Assembly: GCA_946965045.2 (NCBI GenBank)
Contig: OX337236.1
Location: 2,542,001 to 2,606,000, forward strand
Length of the DNA stretch: 64,000 bases
Direction of reading: 5' to 3'
From: Epithemia pelagica
Taxonomy: Eukaryota > Bacillariophyta > Bacillariophyceae > Surirellales > Surirellaceae
Shown: one piece after another, positions 47,926-59,114 of the stretch
Layout: each line of letters opens with the position of its first letter
Position numbering within the stretch: position 1 is the stretch's first letter
Program-made: the position numbers and the translations under genes
The notes under the pieces: generated by a model
Seen by the model: only the letters and a program-made list of their open reading frames with translations
Databases searched by the model: none
Told to the model about the DNA's origin: nothing

Positions 47926-49860
47926 TTATTGATTGTCATTGCTCTGCTCATTATTGGATTGGCCATCATTGTGGTGGATAGCTGTTTCCGGTTTTTGGAC
48001 AGTGGAAAGCGATGGAGGAGTCCTACTTTTGGGTGTTGCTTCCTCCGATGGAGCGGTCAAGTCGGCGGTTGGTGGTTCAGCTGGTAACGTCAGTCCTGGC
48101 TCCGGTGACTCTTTGCTGATCGCAAGAAGCATGTCATTGTTGTCTGTAACAAGGGCGTCTTTTATTTGATTGTCTTGTGCCGTAGATTCGTCCTTGCTGA
48201 TCGTAAGAGCCTCGTGGTTGTCTTTGCAGTTACAGTCCTTCTCGTCCTGCGTAGAGTTTCGAGCCGTGTGGTTGATACTGTTACTGGTTGTGGTTTGTCT
48301 GGGCCTCGTCCCCTTTTGTTGAGTTGAGTTGGATGATGAACCAGGTTCTCGCGGACGCAACAAGGTCAAGGTACAACACCACTTGTTTTCCTCCTTGTCA
48401 GTGACCGTGCTGTTGATGCGGCTGTCCTGGTTGGCAGGTAAGGACACTGGCACGGCTAGATCGTCTGGTTCGCTAGCAGTAGAAGAGGCCAACGTGGCCG
48501 CGGTATCATTGGAATCAGTGCGGTGATGATGATACAAGGAAGCTGCTTGATGTTTTTGTTGATATTGCTGAATGTATTTGGATACTTGTGTGGCCGTCAT
48601 GTGTTTAACGGACTGTTGATTGATTTGAATGAGAAAGTCACCCACTTGAACACCTTGCGACCGCAACAAGGACGACTCCTTGAGAGCATGAACGACGGGG
48701 AATTGCTGCAGCCACAGGAGGGACGGCGATGCGCTCTGTGATACGGTAGGTTTGGTAGAGGACCGCAAACGCTTGCGATTGTGTGGTGTGTTTCGGCCAT
48801 TCTCGGCAAAGGAAGAGAACACCATTGGGTCTGTTGACGACGAGACCAATGCTGTTGGGGATGCGGCTTGCACACTTTGATGTGGTTTGGTAGGTCGTCG
48901 TGCAAAGACGGACCATTGACTGCGTCGCCCCTGCGGAGAGGACGACGAAACCACCAATGAATTGGGGCGATCATGGTTAGAATCAATAGAGGGACTGGGG
49001 TGCATGGTGGTAGTCGTATCCGCACTGGTAATTACCATTCCAAGCTTTTGGTGAGCCGGAATCTGGACGACAAAAGTGTGGTGTTCCCGAATATAATAGT
49101 CATCCATGTTATCTTCTGTGTTCATGGAAGCACGTTGAGCTTGTTTCTGCTGCTTTCTCTTGTTGTTGAACTGTGCGCTTGTCTGTGGAGTGTTACGTTC
49201 TTGCGAAATGGTCGATTTCAATGACTTAACAACATCCTCTGAAGGAGGTAGAGATTGAAAACCGAGGGCTGTTGCACGATGGTTATAGGGACTGACATAG
49301 TCTGTCACATCAGGATTCGTAGGAAGTTCGTGACTTTGTCTGGGTGGTTGGTCCATGTCTTCTTCCCGTGTGTGATTGTCGCCATGTGTTCCACCAACAG
49401 ACGAACCAATTGAGCCTCCTTGGTTTTTGTGTCCTTCTTGTTCCTCCCCATGTTTATTATATTTGCCTCGCTTTCTGTTCTGTTGTTGCTTGGATTGCGA
49501 TGGTTTGGCAACTTTTGGATAATCGTAATCTATCGTAGAGTAGCTGCTTTGTTCCAAACTGCTTTCCATACTGCCTCCTCCTGCATCGTCTCCACCACCC
49601 AGGCTACTGACACCATCGCCACAGCTGCCGCCATTATTTCCCAGTTCTTCGTCCTGTCTGAGCGTCCTCTTACTCTGATTGTTTCTCTCTGTGCCAACCA
49701 AAAAGCCCAGAGGACGATGGTGTCTGTTGTTATGTTTTTTGTTGACGGCTGCTGTTTGGGTTGCTGATGGTTTGGGTTGTTTTGCGCGAATCAACCAAAT
49801 TAAGGCGAGTAAGGTGACGAGAATCACCACGACGGCAGTCACAATGATGGCCACCCACAT
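47926..49860 (-). CDS. Single-pass membrane protein with a split PDZ-like domain
   Basis: 644 residues. Residues 2-25 (VAIIVTAVVVILVTLLALIW) are a membrane anchor at the very N-terminus, followed by basic residues. The next 230 residues are low-complexity and Gln/Gly/Ser-rich. A PDZ-like domain is split: TFVVQIPAHQKLGMVI (about 262-277, with LGMVI as the carboxylate-binding loop), then about 110 disordered residues, then VHALKESSLLRSQGVQVGDF and LIQINQQSVKHMTATQV (about 390-426), the typical G-V-x-V-G-D-x-I-x-x-I-N block. The C-terminus is Ser/Thr/Asn-rich. It is probably a membrane-tethered scaffold facing the cytosol. No close family recognised. The first ATG of the frame is used. Confidence 0.8.
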   Translation of the reverse strand: MWVAIIVTAVVVILVTLLALIWLIRAKQPKPSATQTAAVNKKHNNRHHRPLGFLVGTERNNQSKRTLRQDEELGNNGGSCGDGVSSLGGGDDAGGGSMESSLEQSSYSTIDYDYPKVAKPSQSKQQQNRKRGKYNKHGEEQEGHKNQGGSIGSSVGGTHGDNHTREEDMDQPPRQSHELPTNPDVTDYVSPYNHRATALGFQSLPPSEDVVKSLKSTISQERNTPQTSAQFNNKRKQQKQAQRASMNTEDNMDDYYIREHHTFVVQIPAHQKLGMVITSADTTTTMHPSPSIDSNHDRPNSLVVSSSSPQGRRSQWSVFARRPTKPHQSVQAASPTALVSSSTDPMVFSSFAENGRNTPHNRKRLRSSTKPTVSQSASPSLLWLQQFPVVHALKESSLLRSQGVQVGDFLIQINQQSVKHMTATQVSKYIQQYQQKHQAASLYHHHRTDSNDTAATLASSTASEPDDLAVPVSLPANQDSRINSTVTDKEENKWCCTLTLLRPREPGSSSNSTQQKGTRPRQTTTSNSINHTARNSTQDEKDCNCKDNHEALTISKDESTAQDNQIKDALVTDNNDMLLAISKESPEPGLTLPAEPPTADLTAPSEEATPKSRTPPSLSTVQKPETAIHHNDGQSNNEQSNDNQ

Positions 49861-50854
49861 GGCATGAACGATGGACCGCTAAAGATAAGTACAGATACGG
49901 CGTACAGTTCAGGAACTCGAAAGTGGTGGAATCCTCTTGAATGGATGAGCCTGGAAAAGAAGTTTCAGATCAATCGAACGCAGGAGGACTCTTGTTGATG
50001 GTAATGTTAATGTTGATGATCACGACTTTTCGTGTCCCTTGAATGTTCGTGCTTTTGTATGATGATGACTGAGCGTAGACCTCTAGAAGTAGGCAGGGCA
50101 CAATGTCTCAAACTCGTCTTTGGTTTTTGTTGTTTGTTTTTATGAGACTTTTCTGGTTGTTCATGACCTGAACTTGCCTTGTTCTCTGCGGCAACCAATT
50201 CTCTGCATCCAAGAGCAAAGATTGGAGGATAAGAAGTGGATTCCATCTTGCTGGATCGCCTTCTCACTTCTCACCTCTCACAACAAAGGAAGCAACGTGT
50301 ACCTCCGGCGATCCTCTTGCGCCTTGGTCGCTCCCCACAATGGCCCCCATTCCCAACCAATACGGCCCCCATGGTCAAACCCGGCATGCTTCTTGGGACT
50401 CACGCAATACCGTTTCTCGTAAAATGGGACTCATCTTATTCGTGTTTCATTATGTCTTGGTCTTGATGATGTCGGCGAGACGCACACCCGTACCTGGCAT
50501 GCGCGCGAGCCTCCTTCACACTGACTGACTGTTTCTCGTAGTAGTTATAAGGACGTGGTGGAACCATAGAAAATAGAAAGACTCCAAATTTTCTCCCCCC
50601 CAGAACAGCTATTTTACAATAGCGAAAACAGACCCCCCGGGAAATTCTGGCAGAGGCAAGAACGCTTGCCACATTGCTGGCGTAACGGGAAAGAAAAGTT
50701 TGCAGGAAAGAGATGAATTTTTTGAATATCGTGTCGCAATTATCCGGGTTTCCACTGAAATCCTGTAAAACCAGGATTACCCGGTATTTTTGATTATCTA
50801 GCGGGAACTACGGACTACGGAGAGACTGCCTCCACCCCCAATCAGTCCGTGATC
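49861..50854. promoter_or_regulatory. Divergent intergenic region between PDZ-like and FAM210-like genes
   Basis: 994 bp with short, unsupported ORFs. It should contain both promoters. Near 50600-50660 there is a CCCCCC-rich stretch, and near 50740-50795 a gggtttccactgaaatcctg region with inverted ccggg motifs. No defined element. Confidence 0.35.
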
Positions 50855-51871
50855 ATGGTCCTCGAGAAAACTCCACGTGGAATACCCCGAGTCAGAGCAC
50901 ATTCGCCATTACAAATGACAATGTCATCTTCGTCGTGTTTGTTGGGAGCGGCCGCCGTGAGAGCCATACCGCAGATACCTTCCACTTTTACTTCCCGAAC
51001 GATGATGAGGACAAGCAGCAGAATTGGGATGGGTGCAGCTTCCATTATCAATGCCACTCATTCTCGTCAAAGAATCACATCGAGAATGATGACCACATTC
51101 ACTGCAGTTACCACACGATACGGTCCCCATTCTAGTTTGGATAAGGAGGAGGATGATTCGCGACGAATGAATCATGGCCAATATCGTCTTACCAGTTGTC
51201 GCAATGCTGGTTCATCACCAGCATCATGGATTCATCCAACACAGCAACAGCAACGACCATTTTCTACTGTTCTGGCCAGACCAAATATCAGCAGCAACCA
51301 CACAACGTTGTTGCTTGGATTGGGTGGTGTGACGTCCACGACACTTCAAGGGTCCCCCCGCTTCCATCCTCCAAATCAACAAGAAACACAAACGACTTTT
51401 ATTCGTTCCTACACGCCCATGACCAAGGAGGAAGAAACCAGTGAAAAATTTCGAGTCTCGTCGTTATCAGAGGCTGCTCGGGAAGAAGAATTGCGCACCT
51501 TGAATCGAGAAATTGCTCGCTTGGAGCGATTGCGTGCCATTAATACGGGAGACGCCTTTACCTGGTCCGGTCGGTACAAATTGCTGGCCCGCAACTACGG
51601 CTTTCCATTCATGGTCTATTATTGGGGAGTTTGGGCCGGCATGTTGATGACTTCCTATCTTGCCATGGAATATGGCAATGTCAATGTCATGGCCTTGTTG
51701 CACCAATTGGATGGCTGGACGGGCTACAACTTTTCCGGCAATGTGAGACCGGAATATGGCAAGATTGGATTGGCTCTCGTCTTGAATGAAGTTTTGGAAG
51801 TCGTCCGATTGCCCTTTGTCATTGTCACGGTCAAACCGCTCATGGATCAATTGTTTCCTCCCAAGTACTAA
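50855..51871 (+). CDS. FAM210/DUF1279 family mitochondrial membrane protein
   Basis: 338 residues from the first ATG (50855); another in-frame ATG at 50915 (MTMSSSSCLLG) may be the true start. The first 190 residues are Arg/Ser/Thr-rich with several Met (TFTSRTMMRTSSRIG, SRQRITSRMMTTF), consistent with a long mitochondrial presequence. A helix (SEAAREEELRTLNREIARLE) precedes the DUF1279 domain. That domain has RYKLLARNYGFPFMVYYWGV with a membrane segment, and GKIGLALVLNEVLEVVRLPF with PLMDQLFPP at the C-terminus. Human FAM210A/B are mitochondrial inner-membrane proteins of this family. The function in algae is unknown. Confidence 0.85.
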   Translation: MVLEKTPRGIPRVRAHSPLQMTMSSSSCLLGAAAVRAIPQIPSTFTSRTMMRTSSRIGMGAASIINATHSRQRITSRMMTTFTAVTTRYGPHSSLDKEEDDSRRMNHGQYRLTSCRNAGSSPASWIHPTQQQQRPFSTVLARPNISSNHTTLLLGLGGVTSTTLQGSPRFHPPNQQETQTTFIRSYTPMTKEEETSEKFRVSSLSEAAREEELRTLNREIARLERLRAINTGDAFTWSGRYKLLARNYGFPFMVYYWGVWAGMLMTSYLAMEYGNVNVMALLHQLDGWTGYNFSGNVRPEYGKIGLALVLNEVLEVVRLPFVIVTVKPLMDQLFPPKY

Positions 51872-52224
51872 TCATGAATGAATGCGTGTTTTGGATAGCA
51901 GTGAAACTACGAACACTAGTATGAAATGCCGTTATCGACATGAAAGGGGGAGCACAAGAAAAAGGCTCGCGCTCAACCAGTGAGCCTTACTGGTTGCCGT
52001 GATGATGAAGATGCGATTCATTTCGGATACGGGAATTTTCATGGAGCGGCAACTGAACTCGATAGAACAAGAGAACCACTGGAACAGTCCCGTAAAGTTA
52101 GGAATCAAGTCTTGTCGTTTTCATCTGTCCTCCAGCTAGTTTGTGCTGTTGGTCCATTTTCAGCTTCAGGAACCACAGCCACTGGACAAGTAGCAGGTGG
52201 ATGCTGGATCGCGAGGAGGCAAAA
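51872..52224. other. Intergenic between convergent genes
   Basis: 353 bp with no recognisable feature; 3' ends of the FAM210-like gene and of the low-complexity gene at 52225. Confidence 0.4.
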
Positions 52225-53493
52225 TCACGAAGCGTCTTGACAATCCACACTCGAACCTCTATCTTCTTCCTCATCATGTCCCACTATTTCGGGAATGCTT
52301 TCCAACAATAGTAACGACGACGATGATGATAAGGATGATCGAATACTGCTTGTCAGGTTACTCTTGCCGTCACTGCAGCTGGATGACGATGCGTCTTGCC
52401 TTTGTTCTTCTTTTTCTTCTTCCCCAGAACTACCACAAGTGTTGTGGGTGCGGAACTTGACCATATTCGTGCGGCCAAGAGAGCGACCACCAAAGACCAA
52501 TCTTCTCGTACGAGTAGTAGTATTATCCGGTTGGTGCGACTGTTCCAAAGTCGGGCCATCCATACTCTTTGTTTCTTCTTCTTCTTGATGCTGTCGTTGT
52601 CGATGTTTTTGCTGCCGCTGTTGTTGCTTGAGCAAGACTTGTCTCCGAAGGGCCATATCTTGTTGGCATCGAGCTTGATATTCCATTTCCCGCCGCAACA
52701 GCCATTCCTGTTGCTTCCGTTCTTGTTCCATTTTCCGTCGGTAGATTGTTTCTGCTTGAAATGCCTGGAAACTGGTGCTGCGTGGCTTTTTGTTGTTGTT
52801 GACCGTTTTGTCATGAGTAGTGAGGCCATAATGGCGAGAACTGCTGCTCGAAAGAGCCAAATGGGAGTCTTGCTCATCTGCTTGTTTTCGAGATGGATTT
52901 CCCTCCCCCAGCAAGGCCGCACGCAAGGCTTGCTCTCGTTGATACTTCTGATACTGCTCTCGATCTACCTCTTTTCTTGCTTCTGTCCGAAGATTAGAAG
53001 TACTCTTGCTCTTGCGGGTTGCCACGTAACTCAAATGGTCATCGTTGGTTGTAATGATCCATTCAGGACAGGAAGACCGAAAAAGTTGTTCTTGTTGCTG
53101 CTGCATTTGGCGTTGACGTTGACCCCGTCGCGTATTACGTGAGATATAATTCCTCGCAGGTTCCTCATTGTCGTCCTGGTTGGAATCCACGTCGTGGTTC
53201 GTGGACCATGACAGAATTGTCGTGTCGCTGCGGTTACCATGGCTGTTGCTTCTTTTCGTGGAAAAAGAAGACGATGATAAACTGGATGTGTCCTCGGTGA
53301 GATCATCCGTAGGCAGGAAGCTGCTGGATGAAGAGTCCTCCATCTCAAAGAAGACAGCAGGATCATCCCATATGGTAAGTTCCTTTATCTTTTGCTTTTG
53401 TTTTCGTTGCTTCCCAGTCTTTTTATCTCCTGACAACTCGCGGCTTTTCGTTTTGCTATTGCCAAGGTGATTCCGAAGGAGTCTAAGATTCAT
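52225..53493 (-). CDS. Low-complexity, Gln/Arg/Ser-rich protein with coiled coil, unknown
   Basis: 422 residues from the first ATG (53493, MNLRLLRNHLGN). Contains Ser-rich and acidic tracts (PTDDLTEDTSSLSSSSFS) and a WDDPAVFFEMEDS motif early on. A long basic Gln-rich helix lies at about residues 235-320 (ETIYRRKMEQERKQQEWLLR, QARCQQDMALRRQVLLKQQQ), likely coiled coil. The C-terminus is acidic/Ser-rich (SSSSLLLLESIPEIVGHDEEE). No domain recognised. The frame is open 35 codons further upstream without ATG, so an upstream exon cannot be excluded. Confidence 0.65.
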   Translation of the reverse strand: MNLRLLRNHLGNSKTKSRELSGDKKTGKQRKQKQKIKELTIWDDPAVFFEMEDSSSSSFLPTDDLTEDTSSLSSSSFSTKRSNSHGNRSDTTILSWSTNHDVDSNQDDNEEPARNYISRNTRRGQRQRQMQQQQEQLFRSSCPEWIITTNDDHLSYVATRKSKSTSNLRTEARKEVDREQYQKYQREQALRAALLGEGNPSRKQADEQDSHLALSSSSSRHYGLTTHDKTVNNNKKPRSTSFQAFQAETIYRRKMEQERKQQEWLLRREMEYQARCQQDMALRRQVLLKQQQRQQKHRQRQHQEEEETKSMDGPTLEQSHQPDNTTTRTRRLVFGGRSLGRTNMVKFRTHNTCGSSGEEEKEEQRQDASSSSCSDGKSNLTSSIRSSLSSSSSLLLLESIPEIVGHDEEEDRGSSVDCQDAS

Positions 53494-54106
53494 AGAGCGT
53501 CGCCAGCTAGAGGACAAGAAGTGTCTCCTAGCAATCGAGGCTATGTGTCCCCAACTACGAAGTTCCGAGTGTTCCAGAACCAAGACAAAACACAACACAA
53601 TCCGCGGTCGAAATCTCGAATCTCAGATTCGAGTCGATTGGCCGTTGCTATGGCGTCCCCCCTAAATACTATCCGCAACACCAGGAACGGCAACGGGCCC
53701 CTTGAGCATGGAATCGGTGAAATGATCCGTTTCCGAAACGAGTGGGAGTGGTGCGGGGTCCACCGATTTGGGTTTGGGGGCCACCTGTGCCTCGCTCTTA
53801 GGGGCTCTTTATTTATGTATTGAGTATTTGCTCGATAGGGGGAGGAAAAATAATAGTTCGAGGTAACCGGCTCGAATGGAAACAGGATGCTTGTCCCACG
53901 CTTTTCAATCTTCACAGGACAAAGCGCACGATGTCAATATCCGTATACAAGTGCACGACCATTTCATCTAAAATAGAGCTTATTTTGCATAGTTCCCGTA
54001 TTGTCTCACTTTGGAACTAGTCGTGATAATTTTTGTCCCCTTGTGTCGGACTTTCCTTGTTCTCATGTCACCCATCGATGACTGTAGTCCATTGGTTAAA
54101 AGTCTC
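53494..54106. other. Intergenic, nothing recognised
   Basis: 613 bp between two minus-strand genes: the promoter of the gene at 52225-53493 and the 3' end of the large coiled-coil gene. A run of close SNP-like short repeats is absent; nothing notable. Confidence 0.35.
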
Positions 54107-57100
54107 TTAGTTGCCCATTTGAGACTGTTTACGTGGTGGTGTTCTGCGCAAAGATGAAATTTGCTGCCGCAACATATTCTCGTGTTGTTCTTTCTCCCGC
54201 AAAGCTCTGTCAATAGTCGGACTTCGTGTGGACCTGAGCTTCCTGGAACTGCCTTGGAACGCCCGAGGTGGTGTCACATTTGAACTTCCATCTGTTGTAT
54301 AGGAATTACCTCGAGGTGGTGTATGAGGAGGAGTCCGTGCCCCTGCGCCAACCATAACCGACGATCCTGTGTTAAACGAAGAGAGGCTGGCTGTAGTAGA
54401 GTCTGTACCCTTGTTCATATGTAGGCGCTCCAATTCCAGCTTCAATGTTGTCATTTCTGTTTTCAGGCCCTGCATTTCTTGCTCGCGCTCCCATGTTCGT
54501 TTCTCGGCCCGATCAACCTCGGCCATGGCTGCCGTGTTTCTCATCACAAGCTCGCGTTTTTCATCATTCAATGATGCGATGGTGTCCTCATATTCCTGAC
54601 GCAGTTGAGTTATTGTGCTTCCCCTGTCCCTACGTGAAGAAGATTCCATAACGGTACTCGGTCCGTGCTGCTTGGACCGAACCTCTCGTCTTAGCTTTCG
54701 GTTTTCTTCGACAACAGTTTGATACTCTTTCTGCAGTTTCTCGAACTGTTGCGTTCGTCCATTGAATCCGGCGCCCCCTCCGGTCAACTGACGTCTATAG
54801 CGATCGTTGTCATCTTGCAGTTTGTCCCTTGCAACCTTTATCGCCTTGACTTGATCTTGAAGATCATCGGCTTCTTGAGTCAAATCGTTGACTCTCAGTG
54901 TACTTTGTTGCAGCCTTGTTTCTAAGGACGTCACAGTCTTCCTCATTTCCTCCTCGCAGCTTGCTAACTTTTCTCTTTCCTCATGAAGTTGATCTTCCAA
55001 GCTCTGATTTTCCATGTCTAATCTGGTGATTTCTTCTTTCGCGTTTTTCTTGCACTCATTTATCAATGCCTTTCCTTTACGTATCATGTTGTTCATTTTT
55101 TCTTCCCCATCCCCTTTCACCCTCGCAATTTCTTCTTCCAATGCGGATATGCTTTCTTTATGGTCTTCCTTCAACTTGGTAGTTCTGTCTTCGTGTTCCA
55201 CTTGCGATTGTTCGAGTTTTTGTGTCAGTCGGTCCTCCAAATCACTTTTTTCTTTCTGCAGACTTTCGATGGTTTCTGAGGACGATTTCTTGAGACTCTC
55301 GTGATCGCCACGTTCTTCATCCAGCAAGCGATTGAGTTGCGTTGCTTGGTCATCAAGTTGCTGCCGGTACCGTCGCGTCAAAATTTCTTTTGTCGCCTCG
55401 AGGGCTTTGGCGTTTGACTGACTTTCTTCTTCAAAGCGGTCGTCCAAATCACGGTTGTGTTCATGTGCACGCTCTAGTTTTTCTTCAAGCTGTACGACCG
55501 TTTGTTTTGATACGTCCAATTCTTTTCTCGCCATAGATAGCTCCTCGTGTAGCTCATGTATCTCTTCCTGAGTTTTGACCACTTCCTCTTCCATGGCTTT
55601 TGCATTCTGCTCCCAAGAATCCGAGGTTTCTTGTAGATCGGAACACGTTTTCTCGGACACAATAAGCTTTTCCTCGGTCTTTTGCAATTTCTCTCTTATC
55701 TCAGCTACCTCTTTCTTGAATTTTTCAACAAGTTGTGTTTCTTGCTGCAAATGCTTGGTCATCTGCTTTATTTTCTGCTCCATATCGTTATTCTGTTCGG
55801 TGCAATCGGCAAGTGATTCTTTTGTTTTATCCAGTTCCGCATTCGACTTCTCCAATTGCTCAGTTAGAAACAAAATTCTCGATTCGCGTTCCCTTACTTG
55901 CCTGTGTAGCTCGTCGATTTGTTTTGTCGTCTCCTTCCGAAGTTTCGTCAGTTCAGCTTGGGTGCCTTGAAGGTTATCTTTCGTGTTGAGGTATTCTTCT
56001 TTGTACTTATCGGCAAGGCGACGGCTATCGTCCAGTTTGGACTCGAGCTGTTCAACAGCATCGTCTTGACGCTTCGCAGCAAAAGCCCGAAGCTGCAAGT
56101 TCTCGTTCCGTAGCCGCGTCAATTCCGATTTGACTTGTGGGTTTAGTTCCGTCAGCCCCTCGCCCAGGACTGTCCCCTGCGTAGTGGTTTGAATGCTGCG
56201 TTGCGTCTCTTCGTGTATGCGATTAACCATTTCTTGCAACTGCTCTTTCTGCATGATTGACTCTTTTGACAAGCTATTTTTCAAGTCATCAGCGTCCATG
56301 AGTTCAAGTTCTAGACGCTTGAGACTCTCTTGGCACTCCACCAATTTTACTTCGGATTCAATAGCTCGTGTTTTGTACTCTTCTAGCTGTCGTCGAGCTT
56401 GTTGCAGGCCCTTGGCTTCGTTCTCGAGTCGCACTACGTCCTCAAGAGCCCTAGCGTGTGCGTCTTGTTCTTGGTTCAAAGCCTCCCTGACGTCTTGAAA
56501 CTCTTCCAATCGTTCCCGATACATGCGCACGCGTTCCTGGGCCTCAGCAAGGTCTCTATGCGAGGAATTGGAAATATCCAACTCCTCTTGTAATCGCTTC
56601 AATTCCTGCTCTGTTGCGGCATGCCGTTCGCGCTCTGCTTCGTAGCGCTCTAGCTTTCTTTGTATTTCCGTCATTTGAGCCTTGTGATCTTCCTCGGTAT
56701 CGTGCTGTTGGTTAATGTAAGACGATTCGAGTTTCATCATTTCTTGGAAGTGTTCTCCTTGCTTCCGTTGCAAGGTGTTCTCTCTCTCACGCATCTCCTT
56801 TATCTCCGCCTGCAATTCTTGGTTCTGTTTTTGCAGCTGCTGTATCCATCGTTGCGCTGTTTCTGGGGAATCAATTGCTGCGGTCGGAGACATTATATCC
56901 AACGGTAGAGTGCTGCTTACCGGCGTCATGGACGAAAAAGTCGTACTTCTCGTATCGGATGCCTTACCAGAAGAATGCTTCGGAGTCGAAGAGAGATTGC
57001 GTGTGGGGCTCTTATCTTCTTTGGATGCAGTAAAAGGGTTCGGACCATCCGGACTGCTCCAGGTTGTGGATGGCGAATGACCCCGTCTTCGTCTTCGGTT

Positions 57101-58140
57101 CGGAGTCAATATTGAAGGCGTTGCCGTTCCCGTCGATTGTTTGGATTTTGAATAATGGACTTGACTATCGTCGCTTTCACTGCTACTTGGTGCAAGATCC
57201 GCGGAATGACAACTACTGCGTTTATTGGAATTGGGACTGGGACGGCGCAAAATGGGCCGCGGCGCTGTCTTTGGACTGAGAGACGTACTGCTGCGGTCTC
57301 CTCCAGTCAAATTGCCGTTGACTTCATCGTTTGATTGATTTTCCTTCTTTGATGAACTTGAAGCGTTACGACGACGCTCAAGCATTTTCATCAATCTTCG
57401 TTGTGTACGTGTGGGGAGTTGGATAATCCGAGAAACGTATTTGCGACGTTCTTCCATGTCGGAATGATATGAGGCACAATCGCACAAGTTAGCCAAAACA
57501 CGGACTTTGACGACCAGTTGTCTCGTCGATTCTGAAGCTTCCGGTGAGACGACCACATGATCTGGACTTGCTCGAGCTTTAGAAGCTTCAAGCAACGTAT
57601 TCCAGGGCATGTGCTCTTGCAGCAATGAGGTCGCCAGAGACGCGAGTTGGGAGGAGGGATTGTTATTGTCACTATCACTTTTGATACCAGAAAGGATCTC
57701 GGCTGCAATACGACCGACTCCACTGATATTGAATTGTTCCAAAGCAAACGGACAACAATTTATCCGGCGTGAGATGCAATTTATCGCGGAACAATCCATA
57801 TGCCCTTTCACAAGAGCAAAAGATCAGCTTACCTCAAATACTGTGGTTGATCGAGCGACTGCAGCATGTCTAGAAAATTGGCATTTTCATTGTCTTCATG
57901 TTCCCCCAGTAGGATATTCTCTCCAAATGATGGAAACGTTTCAATCCAGGCAATTAGAGCCATGACGTCTCTTCGTTGCAGGACATCCATTTCATTGAAC
58001 GTCGTCTTATTCTCACCAATGACGACATTCTTTTTGGTACTGTTGCTGAAACTGCTACTCCGTCTATGGCTTTTGCGACCAGAGTCCGTCCGTTTTCTAT
58101 TTGGGTCGTTGGCCGAAGAAGGAAGTTTCGTTGGCGTCAT
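54107..58140 (-). CDS. Large coiled-coil protein, two exons
   Basis: Proposed exons 58140-57833 and 57722-54107 (phase 2, 110-bp intron, GTAAGC donor and ATATCAG acceptor), about 1307 residues. The N-terminal part is globular and partly helical (RRDVMALIAWIETFPSFGEN, FLDMLQSLDQPQYL, GVGRIAAEILSGIKS, QLVVKVRVLANLCDCASY), somewhat like the small N-terminal domain of HOOK/girdin-type coiled-coil proteins but not assignable. A Ser/Pro-rich linker (about 185-330) follows. From about residue 330 to 1190 there is nearly continuous coiled coil (WIQQLQKQNQELQAEIKEMR, LTEQLEKSNAELDKTKESLA and many more). The C-terminus is Arg/Ser/Pro-rich (ARTPPHTPPRGNS, SSRKLRSTRSPTID). Probably a golgin, centrosome or cytoskeletal tether. 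The long exon is certain; the splice is inferred. Confidence 0.8.
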
Positions 58141-59114
58141 GGTGTGTCAATTGGAAACCAATTTACAAAGGACAAAAGAGGACCGTCAGCACCAAAAATC
58201 CTAAAGCACGTAGTGTTTGACTTTTCGATGGGCTGATTTGGGCTGGTTTTATGGAGAGAGAACGATACTCTGACGAAGAAGGCGAGACGGTCTTGGTGGG
58301 AAGGAGGAAAGTGAAAACCGTGTGTTCCCGTGTCTATCAGGAAGATTGTCAAGAAAGACCGCTCACGATTTCAATCGGTATGGAATGGACTTGATATTTC
58401 CGTTGATTTATATGGTTTGGCCCACTCCCAGCTGTAATTTTGTTTGGATGCTGAATAGCTGATCCTGAATGCGAGATCTCTTCCTTTCTTGCTTCTTGTG
58501 TTTTCTCTCCGTCTCTTGTGGATGTTCGCCACTTTGTCGCAAATTGTATGGACTGAAAGGTCGGTATGCGTGCATGGGGACTTTCACGCAAGCCGGTGAG
58601 GTATCTGTTATCATTGATGTGCCGGCGCGCACTCGTTGATGATTTCAAATAAAAACGGTCACACTTTTTGCTTTACGTGTTTGCTGTTTGCATCTATCTT
58701 GGAGCAGTCGATCAACGACCGACAAACGACAACCTTTTCTCCCACATTGTAGACAAGAATCGCTCTGCTTCTCTATTGGTCGTTTTCTCGTTGAAGCGTC
58801 AACATCCAATCATTACGTGTCTGTCAAAGCGGGTAATCTGCGGCTTTCAGGTGGAACATCGCCATTGATTTGCACGGCGGAGGGAATCTTCACCTCCTAA
58901 CCTTCTGTGTCACACCTGGAAAATTGAGATTAAAAGTGGGTGCCCCATCTTCCTTCTGATTCATCAGGATCGAAAGAGAAAGTGCTTCATTATATTCCGT
59001 TGGTGGGAAATCTCAGGTTGGAAGCGTCTCGCTTTTTGTGCCAACTATCATTTGATAATTGGAAACCTGTTGCTGCTTCCTTCCTGTTCCTAAACATCTA
59101 TTTTCTACCTAGCC
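58141..59114. promoter_or_regulatory. Divergent intergenic region between two coiled-coil genes
   Basis: 974 bp, short ORFs only. It holds the promoters of the large coiled-coil gene (minus) and the coiled-coil/zinc-finger gene (plus). No clear motif or repeat. Confidence 0.35.
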
